In this document: piece after piece, positions 23,635-33,519 of the stretch
Position numbering within the stretch: position 1 is the first letter of the stretch
Layout: each line of letters opens with the position of its first letter
Assembly (NCBI GenBank): GCA_009840735.1
Contig: VXNF01000120.1
Span: 1 to 48,908 of the forward strand
Reading direction: 5' to 3'
Source: Acidimicrobiia bacterium
GTDB taxonomy: Bacteria > Actinomycetota > Acidimicrobiia > Acidimicrobiales > CATQHL01
Length of the DNA stretch: 48,908 nt
Position numbers and translations under genes: made by a program
Notes under the pieces: model-generated
Database searches by the model: none
What the model saw: the letters and a program-made list of their open reading frames with translations, nothing else
What the model was told of the DNA's origin: nothing

Positions 23635-24849
23635 ATGGGAGTCGGCGCGCTGGTGACATTCGGCGGGATCAGCTGGGAGCCGGAGATCCGCGGCATCCTG
23701 ACGGTGGCCCTGGCCTCGGCCCTGCTGATGGGGACCGTCTGGCTGCTGCTGGTGCTGAACACCGGAGTGCGCCTCGGCTCGCTGCTGGCGCTGGCGGGAA
23801 TGTTCGGCTGGTTCACGATCATGGCGGTCATCTGGTGGCTGCAGGGCATCGGCTACGTCGGCGAATCGCCCACCTGGGAGTACCAAGGGACCTTCGCGGA
23901 CCCGGCGGGAATCGAGCGGACCGGCATCGAGGACGCCTACGTGGCCTCCGTCGGCGACCTGCCCGACCCGAATTGCGACACCGGGCGCATCTTCCCTGTC
24001 GAAGAGACCGGCTGGCGGTTCTCCCCGCCGGTGCCGGGATGTCTGCCGCGGGCAATCGCCTTGGCGTTGCACTACGCCGGCCCAGACGCCGAGGAGGTGC
24101 GTGCCGCGGTCGCCACCGTGGACACCGAGGCCATCCGCAGCCGGCTGCTCGAGCGCAACAGCCTGCTGTCGCCCGAGGATCCCCGCTACCTGGACGAGAC
24201 GGCTCTGGAGGCCCGCTTCGCCGAGCAGGCAGCCGCGGAGGCCAACCGCATCGACAACCTCTCGCTGAGCGCCCTGGCCGCCGACGCCCCGCAGGTGCTC
24301 GAGTGGGCCGAGACGCTCGGCTACGTGGACCTACGGGGTTGGGACTTGCTGTCGACCGCGGAGTCCGGCGAGGCGACCGCCAGCGCCGAGGCCTTCCTGT
24401 CCGAGCGTGACACCTTCGCCTTCGTGCCGACGACGGTCTCGCTTTCCGACGGCAGCGAGGAAACTTCGGTCAGCCCGCTGTACGTGTTTGAGGACACCTA
24501 CGAGATCGGCGGCAAGCCGGCGCCCTCCGGTGGCATGTGGTCTCGGGTCGCCAACAAGATCAGCAACTCGGCGCGCATCACCCACCCGCCGCACTACGCC
24601 GTGGTGCAGGCTCGCCCGGCGGTGCCGAAGGTCCAGGTTCTGGGCGAGGCGCCGCCCCTGCCGGAGCCGGACCGCGACGGTGAGACGTTCTCGGTCGTCA
24701 TGGTCCGTGACCTGGGCGACCTGCGCCTCGTGCCGGCGCTGGTGGCGATCGGCTCGGGCCTCATCTTCCTGACCCTGGTGCTCAGCCTGCACTGGCGCGA
24801 CCAGCGGTTCCGCCGGGAGCAGGAGGCCTTCGAGAGCGCCGCGGCGTAG
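23635..24849 (+). CDS. Membrane protein with large extracytoplasmic domain, bc-nuo operon
   Basis: I do not recognise the family. The 404-residue protein has two N-terminal helices (about 19-41 and 48-70), a soluble middle of about 290 residues and one C-terminal helix (about 370-390). The soluble part has two cysteines about 27 residues apart (D-P-N-C-D-T-G and V-P-G-C-L-P-R) and an acidic, Ala-rich helical stretch. Its position between the diheme cytochrome and nuoA suggests an accessory or assembly protein of the bc complex or of a link to complex I. Confidence 0.82.
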   Translation: MGVGALVTFGGISWEPEIRGILTVALASALLMGTVWLLLVLNTGVRLGSLLALAGMFGWFTIMAVIWWLQGIGYVGESPTWEYQGTFADPAGIERTGIEDAYVASVGDLPDPNCDTGRIFPVEETGWRFSPPVPGCLPRAIALALHYAGPDAEEVRAAVATVDTEAIRSRLLERNSLLSPEDPRYLDETALEARFAEQAAAEANRIDNLSLSALAADAPQVLEWAETLGYVDLRGWDLLSTAESGEATASAEAFLSERDTFAFVPTTVSLSDGSEETSVSPLYVFEDTYEIGGKPAPSGGMWSRVANKISNSARITHPPHYAVVQARPAVPKVQVLGEAPPLPEPDRDGETFSVVMVRDLGDLRLVPALVAIGSGLIFLTLVLSLHWRDQRFRREQEAFESAAA

Positions 24850-24862
24850 GCAGGACCGCGGC

Positions 24863-25339
24863 GTGGGCCAGTACTTGCCGATCCTCGCCCTCGGCGTGCT
24901 GGCGGTGGTGTTCTGCGCGCTGAGCTTTGCAGCCTCGCGGCTCATGGCCCCCCGGCGCCCGACGCGGGCCAAGAACGCGCCGTATGAGTGCGGCATCGTG
25001 GCGCAGACCGAGATCCCCGAGCGCTTCCCGGTCCGCTTCTTCCTCGTGGCGATGATCTTCATCGTCTTCGATGTGGAGATCGTGTTCCTGTACCCGTGGG
25101 CGGTGACCCACGAGGCCCTGGGGGTGTTCGGGCTGGTGGCCATCGGAATCTTCTCCTTCGCGGTCTTCGAGTCGTTCCTGTATCTCATCAGCAAGGGCGC
25201 GCTCGACTGGGGTCCGCTGCGTGTACCACGCGCCGATCCCTCCGTGGACGCCGCCCGCACGACCGCCGGCACCATCCGCCGGGTTCCCCCCAGCGACTCC
25301 GAACCCGGACTGCCCGCGTCCGCAGCGCCGGTCTCGTGA
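24863..25339 (+). CDS. nuoA: NADH-quinone oxidoreductase subunit A
   Basis: This small membrane subunit of complex I has 158 residues. Y-E-C-G-I and [26 protein letters not shown] (split over the second helix) are the family signatures, with the conserved cysteine on the loop. The C-terminal 45 residues extend beyond the usual length. It is the first of thirteen consecutive complex I genes. GTG 24863 is 14 bases after the preceding stop; nuoB overlaps by 4 bp (GTGA). Confidence 0.95.
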   Translation: MGQYLPILALGVLAVVFCALSFAASRLMAPRRPTRAKNAPYECGIVAQTEIPERFPVRFFLVAMIFIVFDVEIVFLYPWAVTHEALGVFGLVAIGIFSFAVFESFLYLISKGALDWGPLRVPRADPSVDAARTTAGTIRRVPPSDSEPGLPASAAPVS

Positions 25340-25980
25340 GCGCCTCCCCGCCGCCCGAGCCCGCGCTGGAAGAGGCCGCGCCGCTGGGCCCCGCATACGG
25401 CGGGCTGACCGATCTCCCCCACAACTTCGCCACGAGCCGACTTGAGGAGGCCGTGAAGTGGTCGCGGGCGCGCAGCTGCTGGCCCGCCACCTTCGGTCTC
25501 GCCTGCTGCGCCATCGAGATGATGGCCACCGGCGGCCCGCACTACGACATCGCCCGCTACGGCATGGAGGTGTTTCGGGCGTCGCCCCGCCAGGCCGATC
25601 TCATGATCGTGGCCGGCCGGGTGTCGCAGAAAATGGCGCCGGTGCTGCGGCAGATCTACGACCAGATGATGGCGCCCAAGTGGGTCATCTCGATGGGCGT
25701 CTGCGCCTCGTCGGGGGGAATGTTCAACAACTACGCCATCGTGCAGGGCGTCGATCAGGTCGTGCCGGTGGACGTCTACGCGCCCGGCTGCCCGCCGGGC
25801 CCCGAGACGCTGCTGCACGCAATCTTGAGCTTGCACAGCCTGATCCGCAGCGGCGAGCTGACCCGGCGACGCCAGGGGGCGGCCGGCGCTGGCGCGGGCG
25901 TCGTGGTCGAGCAGCGCGACGGCCAGACGGCAACCCGGATGGTGGTCAGCCCCAAGCGCGGCCGCTTCGGCCGGGGGTGA
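25336..25980 (+). CDS. nuoB: NADH-quinone oxidoreductase subunit B
   Basis: This peripheral-arm subunit carries cluster N2, the last before quinone. The 214-residue protein has the adjacent cysteines in [10 protein letters not shown], then [10 protein letters not shown] and G-C-P-P-G-P-E-T-L. Extra basic residues form a C-terminal tail. GTG 25336 overlaps nuoA by 4 bp. Confidence 0.95.
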   Translation: MSASPPPEPALEEAAPLGPAYGGLTDLPHNFATSRLEEAVKWSRARSCWPATFGLACCAIEMMATGGPHYDIARYGMEVFRASPRQADLMIVAGRVSQKMAPVLRQIYDQMMAPKWVISMGVCASSGGMFNNYAIVQGVDQVVPVDVYAPGCPPGPETLLHAILSLHSLIRSGELTRRRQGAAGAGAGVVVEQRDGQTATRMVVSPKRGRFGRG

Positions 25981-25984
25981 GCAG

Positions 25985-26488
25985 GTGGCGTCGCCGCTGC
26001 CGGGGGGACTTGCCGAACTCGGCGTCGCGGTCAGCATCGATCCCGGCGGCGGGCCGGTGTTGCACCCGGACCGGGCGCAACTCACCGAGGTCGCCGCGGC
26101 GCTGCGAGACGCTGGCTACGACCAGTGCCTCGACGTGTGCGGCGTGGACTACCTGGGCGCCGACTCCCGCCCGGACCTCCCCGACGGTGTGGTGCCCGAA
26201 CGGTTCGAGGCGGTGGTCACCCTCATTTCTCACCGCCAGCGCGGCCGGGTGCGGCTGCGGGTGCAGGTCCCCGCGGAGGACCCTCGGCTGCCCACGCTGT
26301 TCGACCTGTTCCCCGGTGCCGAGAACCCCGAACGGGAAGTCTTCGACATGTTCGGCATCGGCTTCGACGGCCATCCGGATATGACCCGCATCCTGATGCC
26401 CGAGGACTGGGAAGGCCATCCGCTGCGCAAGGACTATGCGGTGGGGATCGTGCCCGTGCGGTTCAAGGCGGCCGGGGACGCGCGGTGA
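25985..26488 (+). CDS. nuoC: NADH-quinone oxidoreductase subunit C
   Basis: The 167-residue protein has the family end motif: [37 protein letters not shown]. It is a soluble subunit of the quinone-reducing module. It is separate from nuoD here (fused in E. coli) and overlaps nuoD by 4 bp (GTGA). Confidence 0.94.
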   Translation: MASPLPGGLAELGVAVSIDPGGGPVLHPDRAQLTEVAAALRDAGYDQCLDVCGVDYLGADSRPDLPDGVVPERFEAVVTLISHRQRGRVRLRVQVPAEDPRLPTLFDLFPGAENPEREVFDMFGIGFDGHPDMTRILMPEDWEGHPLRKDYAVGIVPVRFKAAGDAR

Positions 26489-27753
26489 GCCTCCAAGCCC
26501 CTTCCGCGCCGGGCCGCGTCTACGCCCGCGCCGGCGGGCCGGTGCTGCGCCTCAGCGAGTCGGAGGCGGCCACGGCGCCCCCCTCGGCGCCGGAGCGCAT
26601 GATCATCAACATGGGTCCCCAGCACCCCTCCACCCACGGCGTGCTGCGGCTGCTGCTGGAGCTCGACGGTGAGACGGTGACGCGCTGCAAGCCGATCATC
26701 GGCTACCTGCACACCGGCATGGAGAAGACGGGCGAGACGCTTACCTACCTGCAGGGCCCCACCAACGTCACCCGCATGGACTACGCCTCGCCGCTGTTCA
26801 CCGAGTTGGCTTTCTCGATGGCGACCGAGACGCTGCTGGGCCTCGAGCTGCCGCCCCGGGCTGTGTGGATCCGCATGCTGATGTGCGAGCTGAACCGCAT
26901 CAGCTCCCACTTGCTGTTCCAGGCCACCAACGGGATGGACCTCGGCGCAGTGTCGATGATGCTCTACGGCTGGCGCGAGCGCGAGGAGGTGCTGCGCCTG
27001 TTGGAGCAGATCACCGGTCTGCGCATGAACCACAACTACATCCGCCCCGGCGGGGTGGCCGCCGACCTGCCCGACGGCTGGCGTGACGACACCCTGGGGC
27101 TGCTGGAGGCCATCGGCGACCGTCTCGACGAGTACGACGCGTTGCTGACCGGCCAGCCGATCTGGCGTGAGCGCCTGCAGGGCGTCGGGGTCATCAGCGC
27201 CACCGAGTGCCTGGCGCTGGGCGTCACGGGTCCGATCCTGCGCAGCACCGGCTACTCCTGGGATCTGCGCCGCCACATGCCGTACCTGGACTACGACCGG
27301 CTGAACTTCGACGTCATCTGCGGCAGCTATGGCGACTCTTTCGACCGCTACGCCATTCGCCTGAACGAGATCCGCGAGTCGATCCGGCTGGTGCGCCAGA
27401 TCCTGGCGGGGCTGCCTGCGGGCGACTACCGCGTCCAGGACAAGAAGGTCACGCCGCCGCCGCGGGGGCGCATCGACGAGTCGATGGAGGCGCTGATCCA
27501 CCACTTCAAGATCTTCACCGAAGGCTTCAAGGTGCCGGCCGGCGAGGTGTACGCGGCGGTGGAGTCGCCCCGCGGCGAGCTGGGCTGCTACATGGTCAGC
27601 GACGGGGGCCCCAAGCCGCTGCGCATGCACATCCGGGCGCCCAGCTTCGTGAATCTGCAGGCGCTGCCGTACATGCTGGAGGGTCGCCTCGTGGCCGACG
27701 CAGTCGCCATCATCTCCTCCGTCGACCCCATAATGGGTGAGGTGGACCGCTGA
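26485..27753 (+). CDS. nuoD: NADH-quinone oxidoreductase subunit D
   Basis: This is the 49-kDa-type subunit lining the quinone site, 422 residues. It has [33 protein letters not shown] and the end [16 protein letters not shown] 26485 gives an N-terminal extension of about 40 residues before the conserved core. It is coupled to nuoEF by TGATG. Confidence 0.96.
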   Translation: MSLQAPSAPGRVYARAGGPVLRLSESEAATAPPSAPERMIINMGPQHPSTHGVLRLLLELDGETVTRCKPIIGYLHTGMEKTGETLTYLQGPTNVTRMDYASPLFTELAFSMATETLLGLELPPRAVWIRMLMCELNRISSHLLFQATNGMDLGAVSMMLYGWREREEVLRLLEQITGLRMNHNYIRPGGVAADLPDGWRDDTLGLLEAIGDRLDEYDALLTGQPIWRERLQGVGVISATECLALGVTGPILRSTGYSWDLRRHMPYLDYDRLNFDVICGSYGDSFDRYAIRLNEIRESIRLVRQILAGLPAGDYRVQDKKVTPPPRGRIDESMEALIHHFKIFTEGFKVPAGEVYAAVESPRGELGCYMVSDGGPKPLRMHIRAPSFVNLQALPYMLEGRLVADAVAIISSVDPIMGEVDR

Positions 27754-29759
27754 TGGCCCGGCTCAGCGACGAGAACGCGAAGCTGGCCGGCGAGATCATC
27801 GGTCGCTACCCGGTGGCTCGATCGGCGTTGATCCCGCTGCTGCACGTGGCGCAGTCCCAGGAGGGCCACGTAAGCGACGAGGCGATGGAACACATCGCCG
27901 AACTCGTCGGCACCACCCCATCGGAGGTGCTTAGCACCTGCTCGTTCTATGAGATGTTCAAGCGCTCGCCGGGCGGTGCCTACCGCGTCAACATCTGCCG
28001 CGGCATCAGCTGCCACCTGCTCGGCGCCGACGAGCTGATCGAGCACGCTTCGGCGTCGCTGGGCGTGCCCGTGGGCGGCACCACCGCCGACGGCGCCATC
28101 ACCCTCGAGGCGGTGGAGTGCATCGCCGCCTGCACAGAGGCCCCCTGCCTGCAGGTGAACTACCGCTACGTGAACGCGGTGGGGACCGAGGACTTCGACG
28201 GGCTAGTGGCTGAGCTGCGCGAGGGACGTCGTCCGGGCGTGCCGCCCCACGGCACCCTCGCCACGGTTCGCCAGCAGATCCCGCCCGACCGCGCCGCGGG
28301 TCCGTCCCTGCCCACCGCCGGCGGACCGCCGCAGTGGTGGCAGCGTCATTTGGACGCCGCCGGCAGCGGGGCCGGGGCCGACAGCAATGGGGCCGGGGCC
28401 GCCGACAGCGGGGAGCACGGTGGCCTGCCGCAGAGGGCGCCGGACCCCCAAGAGGAGCTGATCGTGACCGCCCGCCGGCACCAGGCCGACGCCCACACAC
28501 TCGAGGGCTATCTGCGCAGCGGCGGCTACGAGGGGCTGCGCCGAGCGCTGGCCGCCGCGCCGTCGGCAGTTCACTCCGAAGTCAGAGACGCCAGCCTGCT
28601 GGGCCGCGGCGGCGCCGGGTTCCCCGCCGGGGTCAAGTGGGGGTTCTGCCCGCCGGAGGTCTGGCCGCGCTACCTCGTCGTGAACGGCGACGAGAGCGAG
28701 CCCGGCACCTACAAGGACCGCCTGCTGATGGAGCGCGACCCGCATCAGCTCATCGAGGGCTGCCTCATCGCCTGCTACGCGCTGGGTCTGTCGCAGTGCT
28801 TCCTGTACGTGCGCGGCGAGATGGCCCTGGCCGCTGAGCGGATCGCCGGCGCGCTCAACGAGGCCTACGCCGACGGTTACGTAGGCTCGGGCATCTGCGG
28901 CAGCGACTTCGGCGTCGACATCGTGTTGCACTCCGGCGCCGGCGCCTACATCGTCGGCGAGGAGACGGCGCTCATCGAGAGCCTCGAGGGCCGCCGCGGG
29001 ATGCCTCGGCTGAAGCCGCCGTTCTTCCCGGCCGCTGTCGGGCTCTACGGCAAGCCCACCATCGTCAACAATGTCGAGACGCTGGCGAACCTGCCGTGGA
29101 TCATGCTCCACGGCGCGGCGGCCTTCGTCGCCCGCGGCGGGGACAAGTCGGCGGGCACGCGGGTGTTCGCCGTGTCGGGCCACGTCCGCACCCCCGGCGT
29201 CTTCGAGGTGCCGTTCGGGGTCACGACGTTCCGGGAGATCATCTGCGACGAGCGCTACGGCGGCGGCGTCCGCGACGGCCGCAACCTGAAGGCCTTCATC
29301 CCCGGCGGTGCCTCAGCCCCCTGGTTCACCGAGCAGCACCTCGACTTGCCGCTGGAGAAGGCCGCCGTGGACGCCGCCGGTTCGATGCTGGGATCCGGCG
29401 CCATCGTGGTCATGGACTCCGAGACCGACATCCCGCGGGCCTGCCACAACCTGGTGCGCTTCTTCGCCCGCGAGTCCTGCGGCAAATGTACGCCCTGCCG
29501 GGAGGGCACCAGCTGGCTGGAAGTCATCCTCGAACGCATCCTGGCGGGCCGTGGCCGGCCGGGCGACCTGGACCTGCTGACAGACGTCTGCGACAACATC
29601 AGCCCCGGCCTCGCCTGGCCGCCGCGCATGACCACCATCTGCCCGCTCGGCCCGTCGGCCGCCTCGCCCATCGTCTCGGCGCTGGCGGACTTCCGCGAGG
29701 AGTTCGAGGCCTATCTGCCGCGGCGCATCCCGGTGGCGGCTGTGGCGGCAGTTCCATGA
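27753..29759 (+). CDS. Fused NuoE-NuoF (NADH dehydrogenase module)
   Basis: One open frame of 668 residues joins the two subunits. Residues 1-165 are NuoE, with [2Fe-2S] ligands Cys82, Cys87, Cys123 and Cys127. About 170-235 is a Gly/Ala/Pro-rich linker. Residues 235-668 are NuoF, with the FMN/NADH motifs G-R-G-G-A-G-F-P-A-G (284-293) and N-G-D-E-S-E-P-G-T-Y-K-D-R (311-323). Its [4Fe-4S] ligands are Cys576, Cys579, Cys582 and Cys630. There is no stop between the domains, but GTG 28464 in frame, right at the NuoF domain start, has AAGAGGAG six bases upstream. Separate NuoF may therefore be made as well. Confidence 0.93.
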   Translation: MARLSDENAKLAGEIIGRYPVARSALIPLLHVAQSQEGHVSDEAMEHIAELVGTTPSEVLSTCSFYEMFKRSPGGAYRVNICRGISCHLLGADELIEHASASLGVPVGGTTADGAITLEAVECIAACTEAPCLQVNYRYVNAVGTEDFDGLVAELREGRRPGVPPHGTLATVRQQIPPDRAAGPSLPTAGGPPQWWQRHLDAAGSGAGADSNGAGAADSGEHGGLPQRAPDPQEELIVTARRHQADAHTLEGYLRSGGYEGLRRALAAAPSAVHSEVRDASLLGRGGAGFPAGVKWGFCPPEVWPRYLVVNGDESEPGTYKDRLLMERDPHQLIEGCLIACYALGLSQCFLYVRGEMALAAERIAGALNEAYADGYVGSGICGSDFGVDIVLHSGAGAYIVGEETALIESLEGRRGMPRLKPPFFPAAVGLYGKPTIVNNVETLANLPWIMLHGAAAFVARGGDKSAGTRVFAVSGHVRTPGVFEVPFGVTTFREIICDERYGGGVRDGRNLKAFIPGGASAPWFTEQHLDLPLEKAAVDAAGSMLGSGAIVVMDSETDIPRACHNLVRFFARESCGKCTPCREGTSWLEVILERILAGRGRPGDLDLLTDVCDNISPGLAWPPRMTTICPLGPSAASPIVSALADFREEFEAYLPRRIPVAAVAAVP

Positions 29760-32293
29760 GCGAGACCCCGGTGCGCATCACCGTGGACGGGAGCGAGGTG
29801 CAAGCCGCCTCGGGCCAGCTGCTCATCGACGCCTGCGAGCAGGTCGGCACCTACATCCCTCGGTTCTGCTACCACCCGAGGATGCGGCCGGTGGGCATGT
29901 GCCGCATGTGCCTCGTGGACGTGGATGTCGGCCGCGGCCCCGCCCTGGCGCCGTCCTGCATGCTGACCGTGAGCGAGGGCATGGTGGTGGAGACCGCCAG
30001 CGAGGCCGCCCGCAAGGCCCAGGACGGGGTCTTGGAGTTCCTGCTCGTGAACCACCCGCTGGACTGTCCCGTCTGCGACAAGGGCGGTGAGTGCCCGCTG
30101 CAGGACCAGACCATGGCGTACGGCCCCGGCGAGAGCCGCTTCGTCGAGGAGAAGCGCCACTTCGACAAGCCGCTGCCGATCAGCGACCTGGTCTACTTGG
30201 ACCGGGAGCGCTGCATCCTCTGCGACCGCTGCACCCGCTTTGCCGATGAGGTGGCCGGCGAGCCGCTCATCGGCTTCATGGGCCGGGGCTACCACACCGA
30301 GGTGAACACGTTCCCCGACCGGCCCTTCGACTCGTACTTCAGCGGCAACACCGTGCAGCTCTGCCCGGTGGGCGCGCTGACGGCTCGCCCCTACCGCTTC
30401 CGGGCCCGGCCCTGGGACCTCACCGAGCTGACCTCCACCTATCCCAACGCCACCGGCGACAGGATCTCCCTGCATGCCTCGCGCAATCGCCTGCTCCGCA
30501 TCCAAGGCGTCGACTCCGAGGCGGTGAACCACGGCTGGCTGGCCGACCGCGACAGGTTCAGCTTCGAGGCCGTGGCGAGCCCGGGGCGTCTGCAGGCGCC
30601 CATGCTGCGCTCCGACGGCGAGCTCGTGGTGGCCTCGTGGTCGGCCGCCCTCGCTGCCGCCGCCGCTGCTGTCGGCGAGGCGCTCGGCGGCGACGGGCCC
30701 GCCTCGGTCGCCGTGGTGGGCGGCGCCCGGCTCTGCGCGGAGGACCAATACGCCTGGGCCAAGCTGGCCAAGGGCGTCATCGGCACCGACAACGTCGACG
30801 CCCAGTTGGGCGACGGCCTGCCGGCCGAGGTGGTGTGCGCGCTGCCTCGGGGCACCATCGCCGACGCCTGTGCCCCCGGCGGTGTGGTGCTCACGATCGC
30901 CGGGGACCTGCGAGAGGAGTTCGGCAGCCTGTTCCTGCGCCTGCGCGGGGCGGTGGACTCCGGCGCGGTGACCCTGGCGGAGATGTCACCGCTCGCCGGC
31001 AGCCTCACGCCCTTAGCCCGCTGCTCGCTGCGCGTGCGGCCCGGAGACGCCGACGTGATCGCCGAGGCGATCCTGGATCCGCCCCAGGGTGCCGCCCTCG
31101 CCGGCATCGCCACCGAGGATCTGCGGGCTGTCGCCGCTCTGGCAGCGGAGCATCCGCTGACCGTGCTGGTGGGCCGCAGCTCCGTGGCGGAGTCGGCAAT
31201 CCCTGCCGCTGCCGCCGCGCTGCGCCTCGCGGGCGGCTTCCCCCACGCCCGGTTCTTGCCGCTGCTGCGCCGCGGCGGCGCCGCGGGTGCCATCGACGCC
31301 GGCCTGGCGCCGGGGCTGCTGCCGGGGCGCACCACCCTCGAAAGCGCCGGCGCCCACTACGGCGCCGCTTGGGGCGCGGTGCCGTCGGAGCGCGGCACCG
31401 ACACCGCCGGCATCCTGGCCGCCGCGGCCGCCGGGCGAATCGACGTGCTGTTCCTCATCGGCGCCGACCCGCTGGCCGACTTCCCCGACAGGGAGCTGGC
31501 GCGGCGGGCGCTGGAGCGGGTCGCCACGGTGGTCGCCGTCGACACCTTCGCCACCGCCTCGGTGAGCTGCGCCGAGGTGGTCCTGCCGGCGGTCATGTTC
31601 GGCGAGCGGTCCGGCACTCACATGAACATCGAAGGTCGCGCCACCGCCGAGACCCAGCTGGTCACCCCGCCGCCGCAGTGCCGGCGGGACTGGGAGATCG
31701 CCGCCGAGCTGGCGCTGCTGCTCGGATCGGACCTCGGGATCGCCTCGCCTCGCCAAGCCTGGGACGAGCTGGCCGACCTCTCGCCGCTGCACGCGGGCGC
31801 GGGCTGGGACGACGTGCGGGCCGACCTCGACGGGATGCTGCTCCCGGTCGCGGCAGGCAGCAGCGCAGGCAACGGCGGGGCGCCGAGCCCTGCTGGGGTC
31901 GGCGAGCCGCCGAGCCGCCTAGGCCTCGGCGACGTGCAGCTTCCCGCCGCGCCGGCGGTGGCCTTCGACAGCTACTCCTACCGGCTGGTGGCCGACCGCA
32001 GGGCCTACGACGCCGGCACGGTGCTCTCGAACTGCCCGTCGCTGGCGGGGTTCGCCCGGCCCGCCGCGCTCCGACTCAACCCGCGGGACTTCGGGCGGCT
32101 GGGCTGCGGACCCGACGATCTGCTGCGAGTCACCTCACCGGCGGGGGTTGTGTCGGTGACGGCCACCCCCGACGAAGCGGTCCCTGGCGCGGTCGCCGCG
32201 CTCACCGTCAACTCCGGCGGCGTCGACCCCGGCGAGCTCATCGACGCCGAGAGCGTCGTCTGTGAGATCAGGGTGGAGCCGCCGACCTCATGA
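29756..32293 (+). CDS. nuoG: NADH-quinone oxidoreductase subunit G
   Basis: The 845-residue protein starts with the [2Fe-2S] domain (C-Y-H-P-R-M-R-P-V-G-M-C-R-M-C) and the H-x3-C-x2-C-x5-C site (H-P-L-D-C-P-V-C). It has the 4Fe-4S set C-I-L-C-D-R-C and C-P-V-G-A-L. The long molybdopterin-oxidoreductase-like remainder follows. The extra N7 cluster that some bacteria have is missing: where C-x2-C-x3-C is expected (about 226-235) the chain reads S-T-Y-P-N-A-T-G-D. ATG 29756 overlaps nuoEF; the end overlaps nuoH by 4 bp. Confidence 0.95.
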   Translation: MSETPVRITVDGSEVQAASGQLLIDACEQVGTYIPRFCYHPRMRPVGMCRMCLVDVDVGRGPALAPSCMLTVSEGMVVETASEAARKAQDGVLEFLLVNHPLDCPVCDKGGECPLQDQTMAYGPGESRFVEEKRHFDKPLPISDLVYLDRERCILCDRCTRFADEVAGEPLIGFMGRGYHTEVNTFPDRPFDSYFSGNTVQLCPVGALTARPYRFRARPWDLTELTSTYPNATGDRISLHASRNRLLRIQGVDSEAVNHGWLADRDRFSFEAVASPGRLQAPMLRSDGELVVASWSAALAAAAAAVGEALGGDGPASVAVVGGARLCAEDQYAWAKLAKGVIGTDNVDAQLGDGLPAEVVCALPRGTIADACAPGGVVLTIAGDLREEFGSLFLRLRGAVDSGAVTLAEMSPLAGSLTPLARCSLRVRPGDADVIAEAILDPPQGAALAGIATEDLRAVAALAAEHPLTVLVGRSSVAESAIPAAAAALRLAGGFPHARFLPLLRRGGAAGAIDAGLAPGLLPGRTTLESAGAHYGAAWGAVPSERGTDTAGILAAAAAGRIDVLFLIGADPLADFPDRELARRALERVATVVAVDTFATASVSCAEVVLPAVMFGERSGTHMNIEGRATAETQLVTPPPQCRRDWEIAAELALLLGSDLGIASPRQAWDELADLSPLHAGAGWDDVRADLDGMLLPVAAGSSAGNGGAPSPAGVGEPPSRLGLGDVQLPAAPAVAFDSYSYRLVADRRAYDAGTVLSNCPSLAGFARPAALRLNPRDFGRLGCGPDDLLRVTSPAGVVSVTATPDEAVPGAVAALTVNSGGVDPGELIDAESVVCEIRVEPPTS

Positions 32294-33519
32294 ACGTCTT
32301 CGCCCTGGATCCGGCCTACATCGGCGGTTTCGGTCTCGATGAGGCGCTGATCCTGATCGTCAAGGTGATCGCCGCCTTCGCCATGCTGATGGTGGCGGTC
32401 ATGCTGATGATCTGGTTCGAGCGCAAGCTCATCGGCGACATGCAGAACCGAATCGGACCGGCGCTGGCGGGCCCTTGGGGCATCCTGCAGACCCTGGCCG
32501 ACGGGGTCAAGCTCTTCTTCAAGGAGGATCTGATCCCGGCGCAGTCGGACCGCTTCGTCTTCAAGCTGGCGCCCTACCTCTCGCTGGTGCCGGCGGTGAT
32601 CGTGTTCGCCGTCGTGCCGGTGGGCGGCAACTTCACCACCGGCGACGGCACGGTGAGCTGGTGGGGGAACGCCACCTACCTGCAGGTGGCCGACCCGCAC
32701 ATCGGGATCCTGCTGGTGTTGGCCATGTCCTCCATGGCCGTCTACGGGGTGATGCTGGCGGGCTGGTCCTCGGGCTCGAAGTACCCGCTGCTGGGCTCGG
32801 TTCGGGCCTCGGCTCAGATGGTCTCCTACGAGGCCGCCCTGGGCCTGTCGCTGGCCGCCGTCCTGCTGAGCGCCGGCAGCCTCTCCACCCACGACATCGT
32901 GGCGGGCCAAGGCGGCTACGACTGGAACCTCTGGGTCACCGGCATCGTGCCGTTCGCCGTGTTCTTCATCGCCGCCACAGCCGAACTGAACCGCCCGCCC
33001 TTCGACATGGTCGAGGCCGAGCAGGAGCTGGTGGGCGGCTTCCACACCGAGTACAGCTCCATCCGCTTCGCCCTGTTCTTCCTAGCCGAGTTCATGAACG
33101 TCATCACCATGTCGGCCATCATCGTGACGCTGTTCCTCGGCGGCCCCGACGGCCCGATCCTCACCGAGGGTGCGGCCTGGCTGTGGGGGACAGTCTGGTT
33201 CCTCCTGAAGCTGATGGTGTTCCTGTTCATCTTCGTCTGGCTGCGGGCCACGCTGCCGCGGATGCGCTACGACCAGCTGATGGACATGGGTTGGAAGGTG
33301 CTCATACCGCTGTCGCTGGGCTGGCTGCTGTTCCTCGGGGCGCTCAGCATCGGCCGCGACCGGGGCTGGCCCGATGCCGCGGTGATCGCGGTGAGCGTGG
33401 CCGCCCTCGCCGCCGGCGGCCTGCTGCTGCGGGCCGCGGTCCGGGCCGGACAGGCGGAGCGCCAAGCCACCGAGGCCGCGGCCGCCGGACAGCCGGCGCA
33501 AGGAGGCGTGAGACCGTGA
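32290..33519 (+). CDS. nuoH: NADH-quinone oxidoreductase subunit H
   Basis: This membrane subunit at the quinone entrance has 409 residues. Its motifs are E-R-K-L-I-G-D-M-Q-N-R-I-G-P, G-I-L-Q-T-L-A-D-G-V-K-L-F-F-K-E-D, A-E-L-N-R-P-P-F-D-M-V-E-A-E-Q-E-L and R-A-T-L-P-R-M-R-Y-D-Q-L-M. The C-terminal tail after the last helix is Ala-rich. It overlaps nuoG and nuoI by 4 bp each. Confidence 0.96.
   Translation: MNVFALDPAYIGGFGLDEALILIVKVIAAFAMLMVAVMLMIWFERKLIGDMQNRIGPALAGPWGILQTLADGVKLFFKEDLIPAQSDRFVFKLAPYLSLVPAVIVFAVVPVGGNFTTGDGTVSWWGNATYLQVADPHIGILLVLAMSSMAVYGVMLAGWSSGSKYPLLGSVRASAQMVSYEAALGLSLAAVLLSAGSLSTHDIVAGQGGYDWNLWVTGIVPFAVFFIAATAELNRPPFDMVEAEQELVGGFHTEYSSIRFALFFLAEFMNVITMSAIIVTLFLGGPDGPILTEGAAWLWGTVWFLLKLMVFLFIFVWLRATLPRMRYDQLMDMGWKVLIPLSLGWLLFLGALSIGRDRGWPDAAVIAVSVAALAAGGLLLRAAVRAGQAERQATEAAAAGQPAQGGVRP

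Noticed and set aside
24331-26085. A 584-codon minus-strand open frame
   Set aside because: Antisense to the membrane protein, nuoA and nuoB genes; composition is that of a GC-rich shadow frame.
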